DNA from: Loripinus fragilis
Taxonomy: Eukaryota; Mollusca; Bivalvia; Lucinida; Lucinidae
DNA: 64,000 bases
NCBI GenBank assembly: GCA_964019695.1
Contig: OZ026524.1
Coordinates: forward strand, 18,407,509 to 18,471,508
Direction of reading: 5' to 3'
This document shows, piece after piece, positions 1-11,567 of this stretch. A model generated the notes under the pieces. The model saw only the letters and a list, made by a program, of their open reading frames with translations, had not been told where the DNA came from and searched no databases. Numbering within the stretch: position 1 is the stretch's first letter; each line of letters begins with the position of its first letter. The position numbers and the translations under genes were made by a program.

Positions 1-371
1 TATTTTCTTAAAATAGTACAGCAATTTCTACTTTACTGATGAATTCTGACATAATAAACTATATGCCTACTGAAATCAATTGTTATTTTATCTTATTTTG
101 GTCTAAAAATGCACATAATCAAGACTCCAAAAACTGGTACTGTATGATCATTACAACAAAAAGTCATTTTTCGCATTTTTCCTGGCAATAACTGATGATT
201 TTAAATTAATAGAATGAATAACTTCTTATGAAATAGAATAATGTTGTAACACACTACATATTTTTCATTGTCTTATAAAGCCAAAACATCACAGGTTAAG
301 TCATATGTACAAAACAGCTTTATTTAGAGAAAACGATTTGTTTGGCCAATTTAACCAAACTTAGGCATACC
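1..371. other. AT-rich intergenic sequence
   Basis: I see no coding region, RNA gene or clear repeat here. It is low-GC sequence with scattered stop codons in all frames. Confidence 0.5.
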
Positions 372-451
372 AGGAATTATGCATACTCTAGTTTCAGTTT
401 TTTGGTGCAGTCTTTGCTTCCAAGGGATACCCTTGTAAGAACATATTTCAC
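372..451 (+). repeat. 80-bp direct repeat, first copy
   Basis: A stretch beginning near AGGAATTATGCATACTC and containing GTGCAGTCTTTGCTTCCAAG recurs at 628-706 in the same orientation with only a few mismatches. The two copies flank about 176 bp. This could be a small tandem duplication or the remains of a short element with direct ends. I do not recognise the family. Confidence 0.8.
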
Positions 452-627
452 TTCACTACAGCTGTTGACTGGGACCGTGTGGCGGCGGTAGAACGTCTCC
501 CTGCCCTTCACTATAGTATAGATTTTATTTTCTTGTCCTTTGGGATTATGGGTTTCATTGTGGAACTTTGAAACTATTAGAGGGTCACTGATGACGCCTA
601 AATGGCAGAAACTAACTAGTCTGGCCT

Positions 628-706
628 AGGAAATATGCATACTCTAGTTTCATTTCTTTGGTGCAGTCTTTGCTTCCAAGGGATACCCTTTTAAGAACAT
701 ATTCAC
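628..706 (+). repeat. 80-bp direct repeat, second copy
   Basis: Second copy of the repeat at 372-451, sharing the core GGTGCAGTCTTTGCTTCCAA. It differs by a few substitutions and a one-base indel. Confidence 0.8.
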
Positions 707-2091
707 CCAAAAATCTTCAATTATGCCAAGAGATTTTATTTCAAATATTTTATGACCAAATGCTAGATAGTCAGAATCTATTGAAGTTCAATACCAGTAT
801 TGCTGCGCTGTCTTGAAAAATATCCCTAAATTTTGCCAAAATAACATTATTTCACAATTTGGAATTTTGTCAATGTTGGTATATTTTAGGACCCTACTGC
901 TACCAGCACGTTCATGATAGAACAAAACTACATATATCATGCATTAGAGTTGATACAGTATTGTAGTTTGGCCTAAATCATTTGGTTACAGATTTTTTTT
1001 TTGTATTAATGCAAATAAACGTACTTTCAAATTAGTGTTTCTTTTATAATTTTAAAATACAGAACCCACGAAATATTCCCAGAATGAACAATCATGGTTT
1101 CCATAGTAACCAAGGGTAACACATAAAAAATGACAATAATTCTGGTGGTTTTGGTATATGTACAACATACAAAAAAATCAAGAAAATCTGAGACTATGCG
1201 TGCTGGACACCATTTTAGATTGTTTGTAGGTTACAGAGAATTGCTCTTAATATGTGTTGGTTCAAATGCGACACGTAATACAAACGTTTCAGTCTTTCAC
1301 AAAAAGAAACGATTCATCTCAGCCCATGCATCCGCGCCATTGCTAAACTGAATTAAACTCTTCTAGATCTAATTCTTGACATATGAGTTGAGGACCGTAC
1401 AACATATGCACAACTAGGGAGAGAGAGAGACAGAGAGAGATGGGAAGAATAATATTACATTACGCCCCAGCTGAGCAGAGCTTTCTTTGAGTTGCTGCTG
1501 GTCCCTTGACACATAACAGTAATCTCTGGATGATTCCAATCTTTGCCCGTCTGTGGGAAGAAGGAATTCCAGGAACATGAAGGGTTAGCTTTAGTATTCT
1601 TAATATATTGCTACATGTACACATGTACTCAACAGCGTTTTAAAGACTAAATCGCTTGTTAGTTTGTTTCTTAATTTACGAGTTCAATATTTCAGTGAGT
1701 CTCTGTGACTGAGCACAATTTGTCGCAAAGGCAAAGACAGGTTTACTCGTGATGAAGCACAAATAATGCATTCTACAGTGCCACGCATGTAGTTTTCTCG
1801 GAAAATTATGGACATTTTCACTTTGATAAGTAAAAATGATGTAATTATTAAATAACACGTTTGTACACAACATGTATCTTTTTACGCAAGCGTTGATGCC
1901 AGTTTCTCTCTAAATAAAGACACAATATAGTAATCATGTTAAACTTTTGCTAAATATATCTAATACCGGAAACAAATGCCTCTAAATATCACCCGCCTCC
2001 AAATTCGTATCAGCGATAAGGCAAATTGGATAATACTCAACCCTTTGATACTCAAACATGCACTGTTCATGGTACAGTCGCTATCATGACA
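707..2091. other. Non-coding AT-rich sequence with a short GA tract
   Basis: No gene recognised. A GA-rich low-complexity tract lies at about 1,418-1,441. The short open frames on both strands show no family resemblance. Confidence 0.5.
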
Positions 2092-2328
2092 GAGCCAGTG
2101 CATGAGATTTCAAACAATGTGGCATTTTGATATGTGTAGACTCGGACGAGCCTATGCAGCCTCCCTTTAAGCTAAATAACTCCAAATGGTGTTCAGTCAG
2201 TAGCTTAACAATCATAGAATACTCAAGCGACAGGCAAAGGCTCTGATCAGACTGCGCGTATGCGCATGCTGATCTGAGGCGTTGCTGGTCATACATACCA
2301 ACTTGTTGGAAATCTCATGCACTGGCTC
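2092..2328. mobile_element. MITE of family M (237 bp, terminal inverted repeats)
   Basis: The left end GAGCCAGTGCATGAGATTTC is the exact reverse complement of the right end, and the inverted match continues to about 31 bp with a few mismatches. The interior holds a second, weaker hairpin around 2,226-2,290 with GGCTCTGATCAGACTGCGCG opposite a diverged partner. Related elements lie at 12,443, 29,641, 39,280, 43,753 and 60,943. There is no coding capacity, so any movement needed a transposase from elsewhere. I recall elements with similar ends as very abundant in heterodont bivalves. Confidence 0.85.
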
Positions 2329-3221
2329 ATTGTTATATTCGAAAGTAATCGAAAATTGTTATTTTTAATCAGATCACATCAAATTGGTAAATAAAATTGG
2401 CGTTTGCGCGAGCTTCGTGGGGCTGCACGTGTTTTATTTTCTCGTTTACACACCCACTTGAATCTAAAACATTATTATCCGATTTCCGCAGCCTATTTCG
2501 AAAAAAGAATACGCATACATTTAAGCCAATCTTGTCTGCCTTACGAAAATAGTAAGTGATTATGATCAGGAAATACCACAATCTCAAACCGCAGACAACC
2601 CCATGGAACCGCGAGGAAGAGCCACTCAACCATCACGAGACACCAGGAAGACAAATTAAGCAAAGCAACCAGCTCTCTCTTCCCCATCAGATGATTACAA
2701 TACTAGAATCGGCATAAAGTAACGTAGAACAAAACATACAACATTTACAGACTCCCATAATGGGAGTAGCAATAAACAAAAATAAAGTCAACAACAACAG
2801 AACCATCGCTTAAGAACGGGCAGCAACCTAAGCTACCGTGGCGGGGCTTAAACGCATTCAACTTGCATGGGAGTCTTCTAACTATTGCAATGTATCATGG
2901 AGAAACACTCTAATCCAATTAGCACACCATGATATAACAAAGAAAAGGGCTCATGACTCACAGATAGTCAGAGCTAATGAAAACCTCAAGCTGAGCCACG
3001 GTGGGTCCAGCTACAGATAAGCATCAGGCACCAACCCACCGATTAAAGCTTTACGTCAGAGCCGCCATAGAGTCTGAGGCATGACCCACCGTCGTGCAAT
3101 TAAAGAGGAAACCATAGCTATTAACCGTGATTGGGTTTAAAACCAGGCATGCAGATTGTCGCATGACATCCAAGTTATATTTAACCTTTATATAACGTTT
3201 TACAATCTTTTTTGAATGGAT
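2329..3221. other. Non-coding sequence, no gene recognised
   Basis: Both strands are broken by frequent stops. The stretch 2,820-3,110 is slightly richer in GC and may be an old repeat, but I could not match it to anything else in the window. Confidence 0.45.
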
Positions 3222-3400
3222 CACTAAAATTAGCTAGGAGGCTAAGAGCCAAATTTTTGCCTGATTGTGCTATTCTGGATACAAGCATGAATTTGGCACA
3301 GTTGTAGACCATGACTGACTAAGCAGAATACGATATAGAACCACATTGGGGGATGCCTACTGCGCATGCGCAAATAATTTTCCTTATTTTAGGCTGTTAT
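3222..3400 (+). pseudogene. 3' end of a retroelement related to the RT remnant at 7.1-8.6 kb
   Basis: One frame reads LKLARRLRAK followed by a short tail and a stop at about 3,308. The remnant at 7,121-8,572 ends with the closely similar NLARRLRAK, and the match continues past the stop into untranslated sequence, including GAACCAC and then TGCGCATGCGCA. It is therefore a second, 5'-truncated copy of the same element in the opposite orientation. A further TGCGCATGCGCA at about 3,656 may belong to the same tail. Only the extreme carboxyl end is present, so no enzyme can be made. Confidence 0.7.
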
Positions 3401-4383
3401 CATAGACCTTTAATATAGCTTGACTTTAAATAAAGGGCCATGTTAAATGTAGAATGATAAAATGTGACACAACTGATGTTAATTGTTTGTAATTACTTTT
3501 AATGCAGGTCCTCTTCATTTTTTATTTGCTGTACATGCGCATTTGAATACTGATTTCTGAAACAATACAAAAATGGTAACTGCGCAAAACCTGATGCCCC
3601 TATCAAAGATACAAACATGTCTATGGAATAGGGACCTACATACGGGTTTAAATGCGCATGCGCAATTGGTTCCTTTAACTCGATGTGTTTTAGACAATAA
3701 AGCGCATTTTTATTACAATATAAGCTTTCACAAAAAAGCTTGTTTATGCTAAGCATATATTAAATTGTTATTCTGAACAAGTCCGGTTTTAAGCAAGGGG
3801 AATATTATGCTTGTGGCAGACAGACAGACAGGCAGGCAGACAGTCATGCAGATTTTGCTGTTAGAGCTCACAGCCCTTGCAGCACTGGTCAGAAACGCCC
3901 AAAATCACCACCACATTCTTTCTTTGTGGGGACCAATTTTGGGTTGTCTTGACTTGGGGACGTCTATGTCTGAAAAAGAAATGTTTAAGCAAAGGGCACT
4001 ATTTATTTGTGATAGACATACAGACAGACACGTATTTTGCTGCTCGATCTCACACTGTCTGTCGATGGGCTGTCTTCAAATTTATCTGTGAACTGCCTTC
4101 AAATGGTGTGTCAGTCTTATCGCATCTGATTGTTTCCAGTAAGCGAACCATGGCCAAACATTAGTTAGTCTACGCCAAATGTTTTTTCTGTGGGTATGAT
4201 AAAATTTCAAGTAAATAAATTTAGGGTGGGTTGGGGTTATTCCTGATATTTTGGTTGTAAAGCTATTGACTGGCTTCGAGGCATTCGTTCCCCCTGTTAA
4301 AGATTCCACACATTGAGTCAATGTTGTCATTTTGGATGGAGATGCTTAAAGTTGTAGGGGTTAGCACTGATAAGTGAGCATTA
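3401..4383. other. Non-coding sequence with CAGACAGACAGG low-complexity tracts
   Basis: CAGA/GACA-type simple repeats occur at about 3,817-3,845 and 4,017-4,030. Such tracts are common at the 3' ends of invertebrate LINEs, but I could not define an element here. Confidence 0.45.
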
Positions 4384-5290
4384 TACACCCAATGTCCATA
4401 AACCATACGTAATATCCACTTTTTGTGTAATTGATCGAGTGGATTTAGTGTGGGACACGTATAGGGCAGACAGTTTAAAAGCTTCAACAAGGGTAAAATG
4501 ACGTAAAGACAGCCACTGCCGGGTCAGTCCATCAAATGCCATACCGAAAACTGGCAGGATTTTTTTGCGAGAAGATGACAATAGACGAGAACTATTTCAT
4601 TATTTTCCCAACTGCTGCTTTTTCTTGCACACAAGATGCCAACTCAGAGCCAGTTACCGCATATAAAGATTAGATGTCGTACGAACACAGTATGACAATA
4701 CTCCAGAGAGGGCCCTTCACTTTACAGGAAACGAAGCGGTCACTGTACATCCAGCTTGCGTTGTGTCTTAATTTGCGCCTTGTTCGCATGAGAAGGCAGG
4801 TACAATAATGTTTGCTCATGCTGCGGAAGCAGCTAAAAGGGCTCACAAGAAAATAAGCAGCCACACTGTTGATACTGATGTTGGAGTTCTAGCCATACCT
4901 GTGGTGCAACAGCTGGGATAAGATGAATTGTGTGTTTGGCAAAATTGCTGGCTATTGGTAGTATGAAATCAAAGTGTCTTGCTTTTTTTCATACACTCAC
5001 AGGGTGCGATACAACATCCTCTCTTCTTGGTCGTGGAAAACTTTGGTTAAGCTTTCCAGCCATACCTGAGAATTTGTATAAAATTAGCTGAAAAGTCATC
5101 TACAGATTACCTTTGCACCATCGAAGGATTCATCATAATACTGTATGACAGAACTAGAAAGCACCTGCACGAACATAGACATTGCTAAAATATTTGTTTA
5201 CCAGAAAGGTTTGTTCAAAGGAAAGACTGCCCTTACGAAGGTGGCTTTGTACCAGCACGTTTTAAAGGCAGCATATCAAGGCTCCTACAA
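4384..5290 (+). pseudogene. Decayed copy of a repeat-associated metazoan protein family (DTDV / TGCDTTS motifs)
   Basis: Translating the plus strand with frame changes gives a series of blocks in the order I know from long uncharacterised proteins found in many copies in cnidarian, mollusc and echinoderm genomes. First comes RVDLVWDTYRADSLKASTR, near 4,434. Then come REDDNRRELFHYF (4,568), FAPCSHEKAG (near 4,772), MFAHAAEAAKRAHKKISSHT and VDTDVGVLAI (4,808-4,898), HTLTGCDTTSSLLGRGK (near 4,990), and finally FVYQKGLFKGKT and ALYQHVLKAAYQ up to about 5,278. Stops and frameshifts interrupt it repeatedly, so it is dead. The alternating acidic DTDV and GCDTTS motifs resemble a nuclease-like fold, but that is inference and I do not know the function. 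The multi-copy nature suggests a transposon gene. Confidence 0.7.
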
Positions 5291-5859
5291 TGATTACCAA
5301 TACGACTAGACCCTGCAATGTACAGTCCATTAAGCACCACCATATCACAAGCATCAATATATCTTCTCTTGATCTTGTGAGATATTGCTGTCTTCAAGGT
5401 TGCAGGAGTAGACAATGCAGCTCTTCAGTGTACGACCCTTTGTGCCTGTGATGGTAACTGTTAACACTAAATGTCTGCAAGTCAATATGATTGTTTTTCA
5501 ATTAGATAATGTTAAAGGACTGACTGAAAATCCTTCGAGAAGGCTGTGGCATATCAGCATACCTGCAGATTATCGCATATATTGCCAGCTCTGTTGCTTA
5601 AATGTCACTTTGAAAATGCACATGCTTGTATACAAGATCAACGTTATCTTGTCTTCTTGGCCCAGGCGCCAAATAACCAAAAATAAACACATGGCATAGC
5701 ATTGACATAGATCCAAAAGACATGCTTGTCTCCATAACATGAGTTACAGTCAAAGGCAGTCAATCAAAAACACGATGAGGTAAACCATGTGTGTCCCCAG
5801 CATGACGAGAGAAATTTTGTCATGCCAAATGCCACCTAGTGGACTGCTACACTCGGGCT
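5291..5859. other. Non-coding sequence downstream of the decayed ORF
   Basis: This may contain further remnants of the same element, but I could not recognise protein blocks past about 5,290. Confidence 0.4.
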
Positions 5860-5920
5860 GCATAGTCATCCTTGGTTGGTTGCAGTCGAGGAGGGCACAA
5901 ATCATACCGTTTTTGTGTAC
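5860..5920 (+). repeat. Left arm of a 60-bp inverted repeat
   Basis: GCATAGTCATCC through to the GTTTTTGTGTAC region is the imperfect reverse complement of 6,642-6,702. The clearest shared block is TGCAGTCGA(G/C)GAGGGCACAAA. The arms enclose about 720 bp without a gene. It could be a MITE with poorly conserved ends. Confidence 0.65.
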
Positions 5921-6641
5921 CTGGCTGTTGAAAAAGATAATATTTTGTCAATATTTTACTTCTGAAAATATTCTTCACTGATTATTGTCACATATATCCA
6001 GCTCTTATATATGCTTAACAAAGATTAATGTGAATTAAGCGATAGTCGATAGAACACCAAAGTTATGCAAAAAAGGTGATATGTTTCCTGAAAAAAGGAT
6101 GGAAACGTTTTTGTTTATGTTCTGGATTGTATGCTTACTTTAGATAAAATGCAAAATATCAGTGCTTTAATGTGCAACAGTTCGAACATTTTGAATACTG
6201 CCATTAATTGGGTGTTCTGGCTGAGTGACTGGTCGTCAATTGCATACAAATTGATTATATTTAGACCCTCGACTACTGGTACAATGCTCTTGACTACTCA
6301 AAATCTGCATACAACTACAAACTGGTGTGCAACTTCACAAAAAATAAACAGAAATATGCAAAACTTTCTATTTCTTCACTTATTCGTATTCATCATTATG
6401 CGATGCCATTAAATCATAAATAATTACTAAAAAAGTGCACTCATTATTCTGTGAACGCATATTCTGACACATAAAAGATCCCACTGGCTATCCAGACATT
6501 GACTGGTACTAAGCTAATTTTAGAATTTAAAGGCTCCAATTGAGCTAGAATGGACTACAATACCTCAGTAATAATTCCAAATGAAAAAAAATCATCGTGA
6601 AAATTAATACCTGTAAAGAACGTACTCATATAATGGATCAC

Positions 6642-6702
6642 AGTAAACCAAAACAGTAAATTTTGTGCCCTCGTCGACTGCAGCCAACCCGTGATGACTA
6701 TA
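6642..6702 (-). repeat. Right arm of the 60-bp inverted repeat
   Basis: Partner of 5,860-5,920, with roughly 80 % identity in the antiparallel alignment made by eye. Confidence 0.65.
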
Positions 6703-7120
6703 CTGTTAGAGTACAGTGGTTCTCTTGTGTGAATGCATGCGCAGGAAAAATGATCAGATAAATGATTGCTCAGAAACCCTTTTATTTCCCAGTCAAAAGA
6801 AATAAGTACTCCTTTTATTCAATATTTTCGACCATTTTGACATCAATGTTGAGTTTAACCGGAAGTATTATTTAATTTGCGCATGCGTCATTATGGAAAA
6901 CATTTTAAATTATATTTGTTTATGTCTTTGAGGACGTCTAGAGATATAATGGGTCAATTTTACCAGGTTAAACGCATATACTAGTCTGTGTAGTAAAGTA
7001 AGACCTATATTTCTTATAGTGGAAATGAATTTTGCCTTGCGCATGCGCAGTGAAAATTTGTCGAAGTGGTTCTTTATCTAAAAATCATCAGCTCACTAAT
7101 CTTAACATGTGTGGAAAGTT

Positions 7121-8572
7121 TCATGCTTGTATCCGGAATAGCACAATCTTGGCTCTTAGTCGCCTAGCTAAATTAGTTTTTCCAACAATTCGTTTGAATT
7201 TACAAACTAAATCATCATAGCATATAGGGTCCGATATGCCTTGTTGCAGAAGAGTATTTAACCCAATGTTAAATTCTGAATGTTTGCGGTAGAATTTAGA
7301 AAATGCTTTCGACTTTTATAACATCTATAATCTTGTGTTGATAACTGAGCAGTTAGAAATAAGTTTCTGCTGTTGAATTCATCAACATTAGAACACGCTC
7401 TAGCAAACAAATAAGCTGAAAAATATATACACCATAGGAAGGGGAGCAAGGAACATCTCCATCAAGAAATGGGAAATTTACTATTTCAAAATTAAAATCA
7501 TCCCGTTTATCATGAATTTTAGAAGACACTATGCCATTTGTTATTGACAAGTTCAAGTCCAAAAACGGAGCCTCAATATCAGAAGAATTCGCCTTATTTA
7601 ACAGAATCCCAATAGGTTATATATCTGACCTACCATTTGTACAAAAAAAAGACTATCAATATTAAGTTAGTCATCTGTAGGTGGAGTTAAAAGCTTCAAT
7701 AATATCAGTTTGATTATCGTCTGACAGAGACAACATAAAGTCTCTCTCATAACAAAACAAAAACGAATCTGCAACGAGAGGAGCACAATAAGTACCCATT
7801 GGAATACCTACAATTTGTCTATATAATTTAGAGCCAAATTTTTTAAACATATTGTCCAAATGATATAGAGAGCATCACACATTTTCTGACATTACCACAA
7901 TTTATATCGTTAAGGTTGTTCAGAAGTAAAATGGCATTTTTATCATTTCAAGCCAAATAAAGTGAGCCCTCTTTTTTAAATGTTTGTTCAATTAATTCTG
8001 TTAGTTTTTCTTTGATTAGATTATGCGGCAATGTATTATAGAGAGTAGAGAAATCATATGTAGACAGACCAGATACTAGAAAATCTCTAGGCTTGAATCT
8101 ATTAAGAATTCCACCTGAATTTCAATAGACCAAACTATTTTTTTACTATTTCTTTCATGAACTGTTGACGTGCAATATTTAATGGCATGGTTTTATTCGC
8201 AGTGAGGCAAAAAGTCAAACAAATAGACAACTCCGTAGCTGTACATGCACTAGAATTAGCAATAAAACGCGAATTATAGGGCCGTTTATGGAGTTTATGT
8301 AACCAGTATAACGTAGGAAGCTTGCTATGGTCCTCATCAACAAACAACTCACACTAAGCTGCCATATAGCATCGATGCCTATCAACGGTAGACGTCTCAT
8401 CAAGCCTCAGGCCTGCTATGCTCATATGTTTTTGCAGTGCTACGTTCTTGCTTTAGGGTGTTAATATAGTACCTTTTTTCAAACGACCACAACATTGTTA
8501 GCAGCCTTATTTGCGGGAACAAAAACAAAACTCCTATGGAATTCCTGGATCCCTTTCTTTAAATGTCTAAAA
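7121..8572 (-). pseudogene. Broken reverse transcriptase of a retroelement, probably Penelope-like
   Basis: Read on the minus strand with frameshifts, the blocks run in order. FVFVPANKAANNVVVV lies near 8,520, NTLKQERS near 8,450, and MFVDEDHSKLPTLYWLHKLH with SRFIANSSA at 8,347-8,240. STYDFSTLYNTLPHNLIKEK near 8,060 corresponds to RT motif A with its catalytic Asp. QIVGIPMGTYCAPLVAD near 7,810 is motif B, and LDLNLSITNGIVSSK begins near 7,560. KFKRIVGKTNLARRLRAK precedes a stop at 7,121. Motif C (normally YLDD) should follow FNSTYR at about 7,670 but is destroyed by stops. The motif A context (STLY.TLPH) resembles Penelope-like RTs more than LINE or LTR enzymes, but I see no GIY-YIG endonuclease, so the class is uncertain. 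The 3' untranslated part carries TGCGCATGCGC near 7,040. Confidence 0.8.
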
Positions 8573-8870
8573 GTGAATTTATTTTTAGGTGGTAGAACTC
8601 GGGCTAAGCATGATGCAATGTGTAGAGCAACAAAGCAATTCAATATGGCTCATCGAGATGGCAGCCAAACTAGAAAAGATTCAAATACAGTCGAATCTCC
8701 ATCCCACTGCATTCATTTACCCCGAATGCAGTGTGTACGGAATGGGTCACGCCTGGGTTACAGAATCTCGCTAATTCGAGTCCCGGAACTAGAGGTTTTA
8801 GTTCGACTCATCAGTATTCGAATTATAAAAAAGTGATTATTATACAATCATTGACTTATGTGGAGGTGGA

Positions 8871-8959
8871 CATGGTGTGTTATTGAACAGTAAACGTCAT
8901 ATTGACCGACGCGGAGCGGAGGTCAATATGATTAGCTTACTGTTCAATAACACGCCATG
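8871..8959. repeat. Hairpin repeat, arms of about 37 bp
   Basis: The left arm CATGGTGTGTTATTGAACAG..ATTGACC (8,871-8,907) is nearly the reverse complement of the right arm GGTCAATATG..CTGTTCAATAACACGCCATG (8,921-8,959). The loop is the GC-rich GACGCGGAGCGGA. It could extrude as a cruciform and is most likely a small non-autonomous element. There is one copy in this window. Confidence 0.85.
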
Positions 8960-9678
8960 TATACCGAAACATACGTCAACAATTGTTTTATTATATAATA
9001 CATGTATTTTATGCATGACCTGCCATTTTGGACCATTAAAACCATTGATGTTACGGACGAATCATGAATAATTATATGACATTTCTGACTCCACTTCCCG
9101 TAATCCATGCAATAGTACTTCGTGTCGTGTGCTTTGCAACGCAACGTCCGACAAACCATACAATATGCAGTTATATCAGCGGCAGTGGATACATGTAGGC
9201 ATCTGAGCCAATCAGAAGATATTTATTTATAGATTGTTTGCATGTGTATGTAATAAAGACATGTATATAAAACCCAAAAATGAGTATTATCAGTTTTTTC
9301 TCTATCAAACATACGCTTTTGGTGCGTTAAAGAAACGTCTCTTTTTTTCTTTTACGCACCCAAATTAGTACACTTTCAGGTTTAAACATACATACAATGT
9401 ATTCTATTTCAAAACACGTTTATTATTCACCCCATCTGAAGATACCATTATCTAAACATATTGAAATTTTGGTAATGGCTCGAAGCGGCACCAGGTCAAG
9501 AATCGAGACAAAGAATAAATAAAGGTCAATATATTAGTCTTCATCTGACAATTGGTTCATATTATTTCATTCAATTCCATGCTCGAATGGTAGACGTATT
9601 TTATACACCCATCCGCGATAATTCTCTTCCGATCGCTAGCTAAATATTCAAAATCACTTCCTGATGTTATATGTAATA
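8960..9678. other. Non-coding sequence before the palindromic array
   Basis: No gene recognised. A weak hairpin with TTTGGTGCGT/ACGCACCCAAA lies at about 9,318-9,365. Confidence 0.45.
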
Positions 9679-11470
9679 AACGGCCACAAAAATAAAAACG
9701 GACACAACAACTAGGTCAGTTTTTAAGGTAAATTAACGCTGTTTTGGGGGTGTCAGAAACGCAAAAAAGAAGAGGACGCATTTCAGTGTGGCTTAAAACG
9801 TTACCCAACCCGCACTTTTTTTTCAACGACCAGAATGCGTCCTCTTCTAAAACTCAGTTTTGGAACCCTCGATTTTCCGTTTTTCTTCATCAATGTGCCC
9901 TATATTTGAAGATGCCATCGAACAAGAGGACGGGTCCTCCTCTGACAGTAGCTCAAATCATCTAAGAAGATTTACCAAAACTTCTGCGTGATTAACTCCA
10001 TAATTTGAAGATATCGTGGATCACTAGGAGGATTCGTCCTCCTCTGAACAAAGCTCAAAATTCTATAAGTAGTCGTCACCTGAAATTAAATATTTCAATT
10101 TAATAGGAGGGTCGCATCCTCTTTGCTTTCTATATTTTAATCAAGACATAGTCAACTTCTGTGTGATTAAGCATAAACACTTGAAGGAGGATTCGTCCTC
10201 CTCTGACCATGGCTCAGACACTGGGATTTTTTTGTCAAACAAACATGCACAACTTGTTTATGACAACTGTTTGAAATATGAAGATATCGCTGTACACTAG
10301 GAGGACGAGTCCTCCTCTGAACATAGCTCAAAGTTAAAAAAGGAGTCGTCACCTGAAATTTAATGTTTCAATTTGATAGGAGGACCGCATCCTCTTTTTT
10401 TTTTAGGGGGGGGGGGGTGTAAAGACATAATCAAAGCCAAACTTCTGCGTGTTTAAGCATAAACAATAAAACTATGAATTTTGAAAGAGGATTCGTCCTC
10501 CTCTGAATATGGCTCACTGGGATTCTTTATCAAACAAAAATGCAAAACTTCTTCCTGTCACTTTCTTAAGATATACATGAAGATATCGCTGAACGCTAGG
10601 AGGACGAGTCCTCCTCTGAACATAGCTCAAAATTCTAAAATTAGTCGTCACTGGAATTTTATATATCAATATAATAGGAGGACCACATCCTCTATGCTTT
10701 CTAATTTTTAAATAAGACATAATCAACTTCTGCGCAATTAAGTATAAACACTAGAAGGAGGACGCGTCCTCCTCTGAACATATCTCAGACTCTGGGATAT
10801 TTTTATCAAACAAACATGTACAACTTCTTTATGAAACTGTTTAGAAAATGAAGATATCGCTGAACACTAGGAGGACGAGTCCTCCTAAGGAACATAGCTC
10901 AAACTTCTCAAAGTAGTCGTTACCTGGAAGTTTATGTTTCAATTTGATAGGCGGACTGCATCCTCCTTGCTTTTTTATTATTTTTTTTCAAAGACATAAT
11001 TAAAGCCAAACTTCTGCGTGTTTAGGCATAAACAATAAAACTATGAATTTTGAAGGAGGATTCGTCCTCCTCTGAATATGGCTCACTTGGATTTTTTATC
11101 AATCAAAAATGCAAAACTTCTTCCTGTCACGTTCTTAAAATATACATGAAGATATCGCTGAACAATAGGAGGATAAGTCCTCCTCTGAACATAGCTCATA
11201 ATTCTAAAAGAAGTCTTCACTTGGAATTTTATATTTCAATTTGATAGGAGGACCGCATCCTCTTTCTTATTTTTTAAAAGACATAATCAAAGCCGAACGT
11301 CTGCGTGTTTAAGCATAAACAACAAAACTCTGAAATTTGAAGGAAGACTCGTCCTCCTCTGAATATGACTCACTGTGATTTGTATCAAACAAAAATGCAA
11401 AACTTCTTCGTGACAGCTTCTTAGAATACGAACATATCACTAGGAGGACTCGTCCTCAGCTCAAATTCTA
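9679..11470 (+). repeat. Higher-order tandem array with palindromic GGAGGAC/GTCCTCC boxes
   Basis: Three box types recur in fixed order. Type X, CTAGGAGGACGAGTCCTCCT, starts at 10,026, 10,299, 10,598, 10,869, 11,167 and 11,442. Type Z, the imperfect TAGGAGGACCGCATCCTCT, lies near 10,105, 10,379, 10,676, 10,946 and 11,245. Type Y, AGGAGGATTCGTCCTCCT, lies near 10,185, 10,485, 10,756, 11,054 and 11,341. X-to-X distances are 273, 299, 271, 298 and 275 bp. The array therefore alternates two subunit lengths and forms a dimeric repeat of about 570 bp. The Y box at 10,756-10,773 is a perfect 18-bp palindrome, AGGAGGACGCGTCCTCCT. The first part (9,768-9,848) has a wider hairpin with 15-bp arms reading AGAAGAGGACGCATT. 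Nothing suggests translation. Confidence 0.9.
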
Positions 11471-11567
11471 AAAGATTTAATCATTTTGAAAATTTTCATT
11501 TGCACTGCATATCTGACCCATGTTTATCAACCCATATGAAGCCTAGCGTCCTTTTTGTGGGACATCG

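Noticed and set aside
10167..11244. Repeated 60-75-codon ORFs (e.g. RRTRPPSVQRYLH) on both strands
   Set aside because: They are translations of the palindromic array. The same protein-like words appear on both strands because the boxes are inverted repeats.
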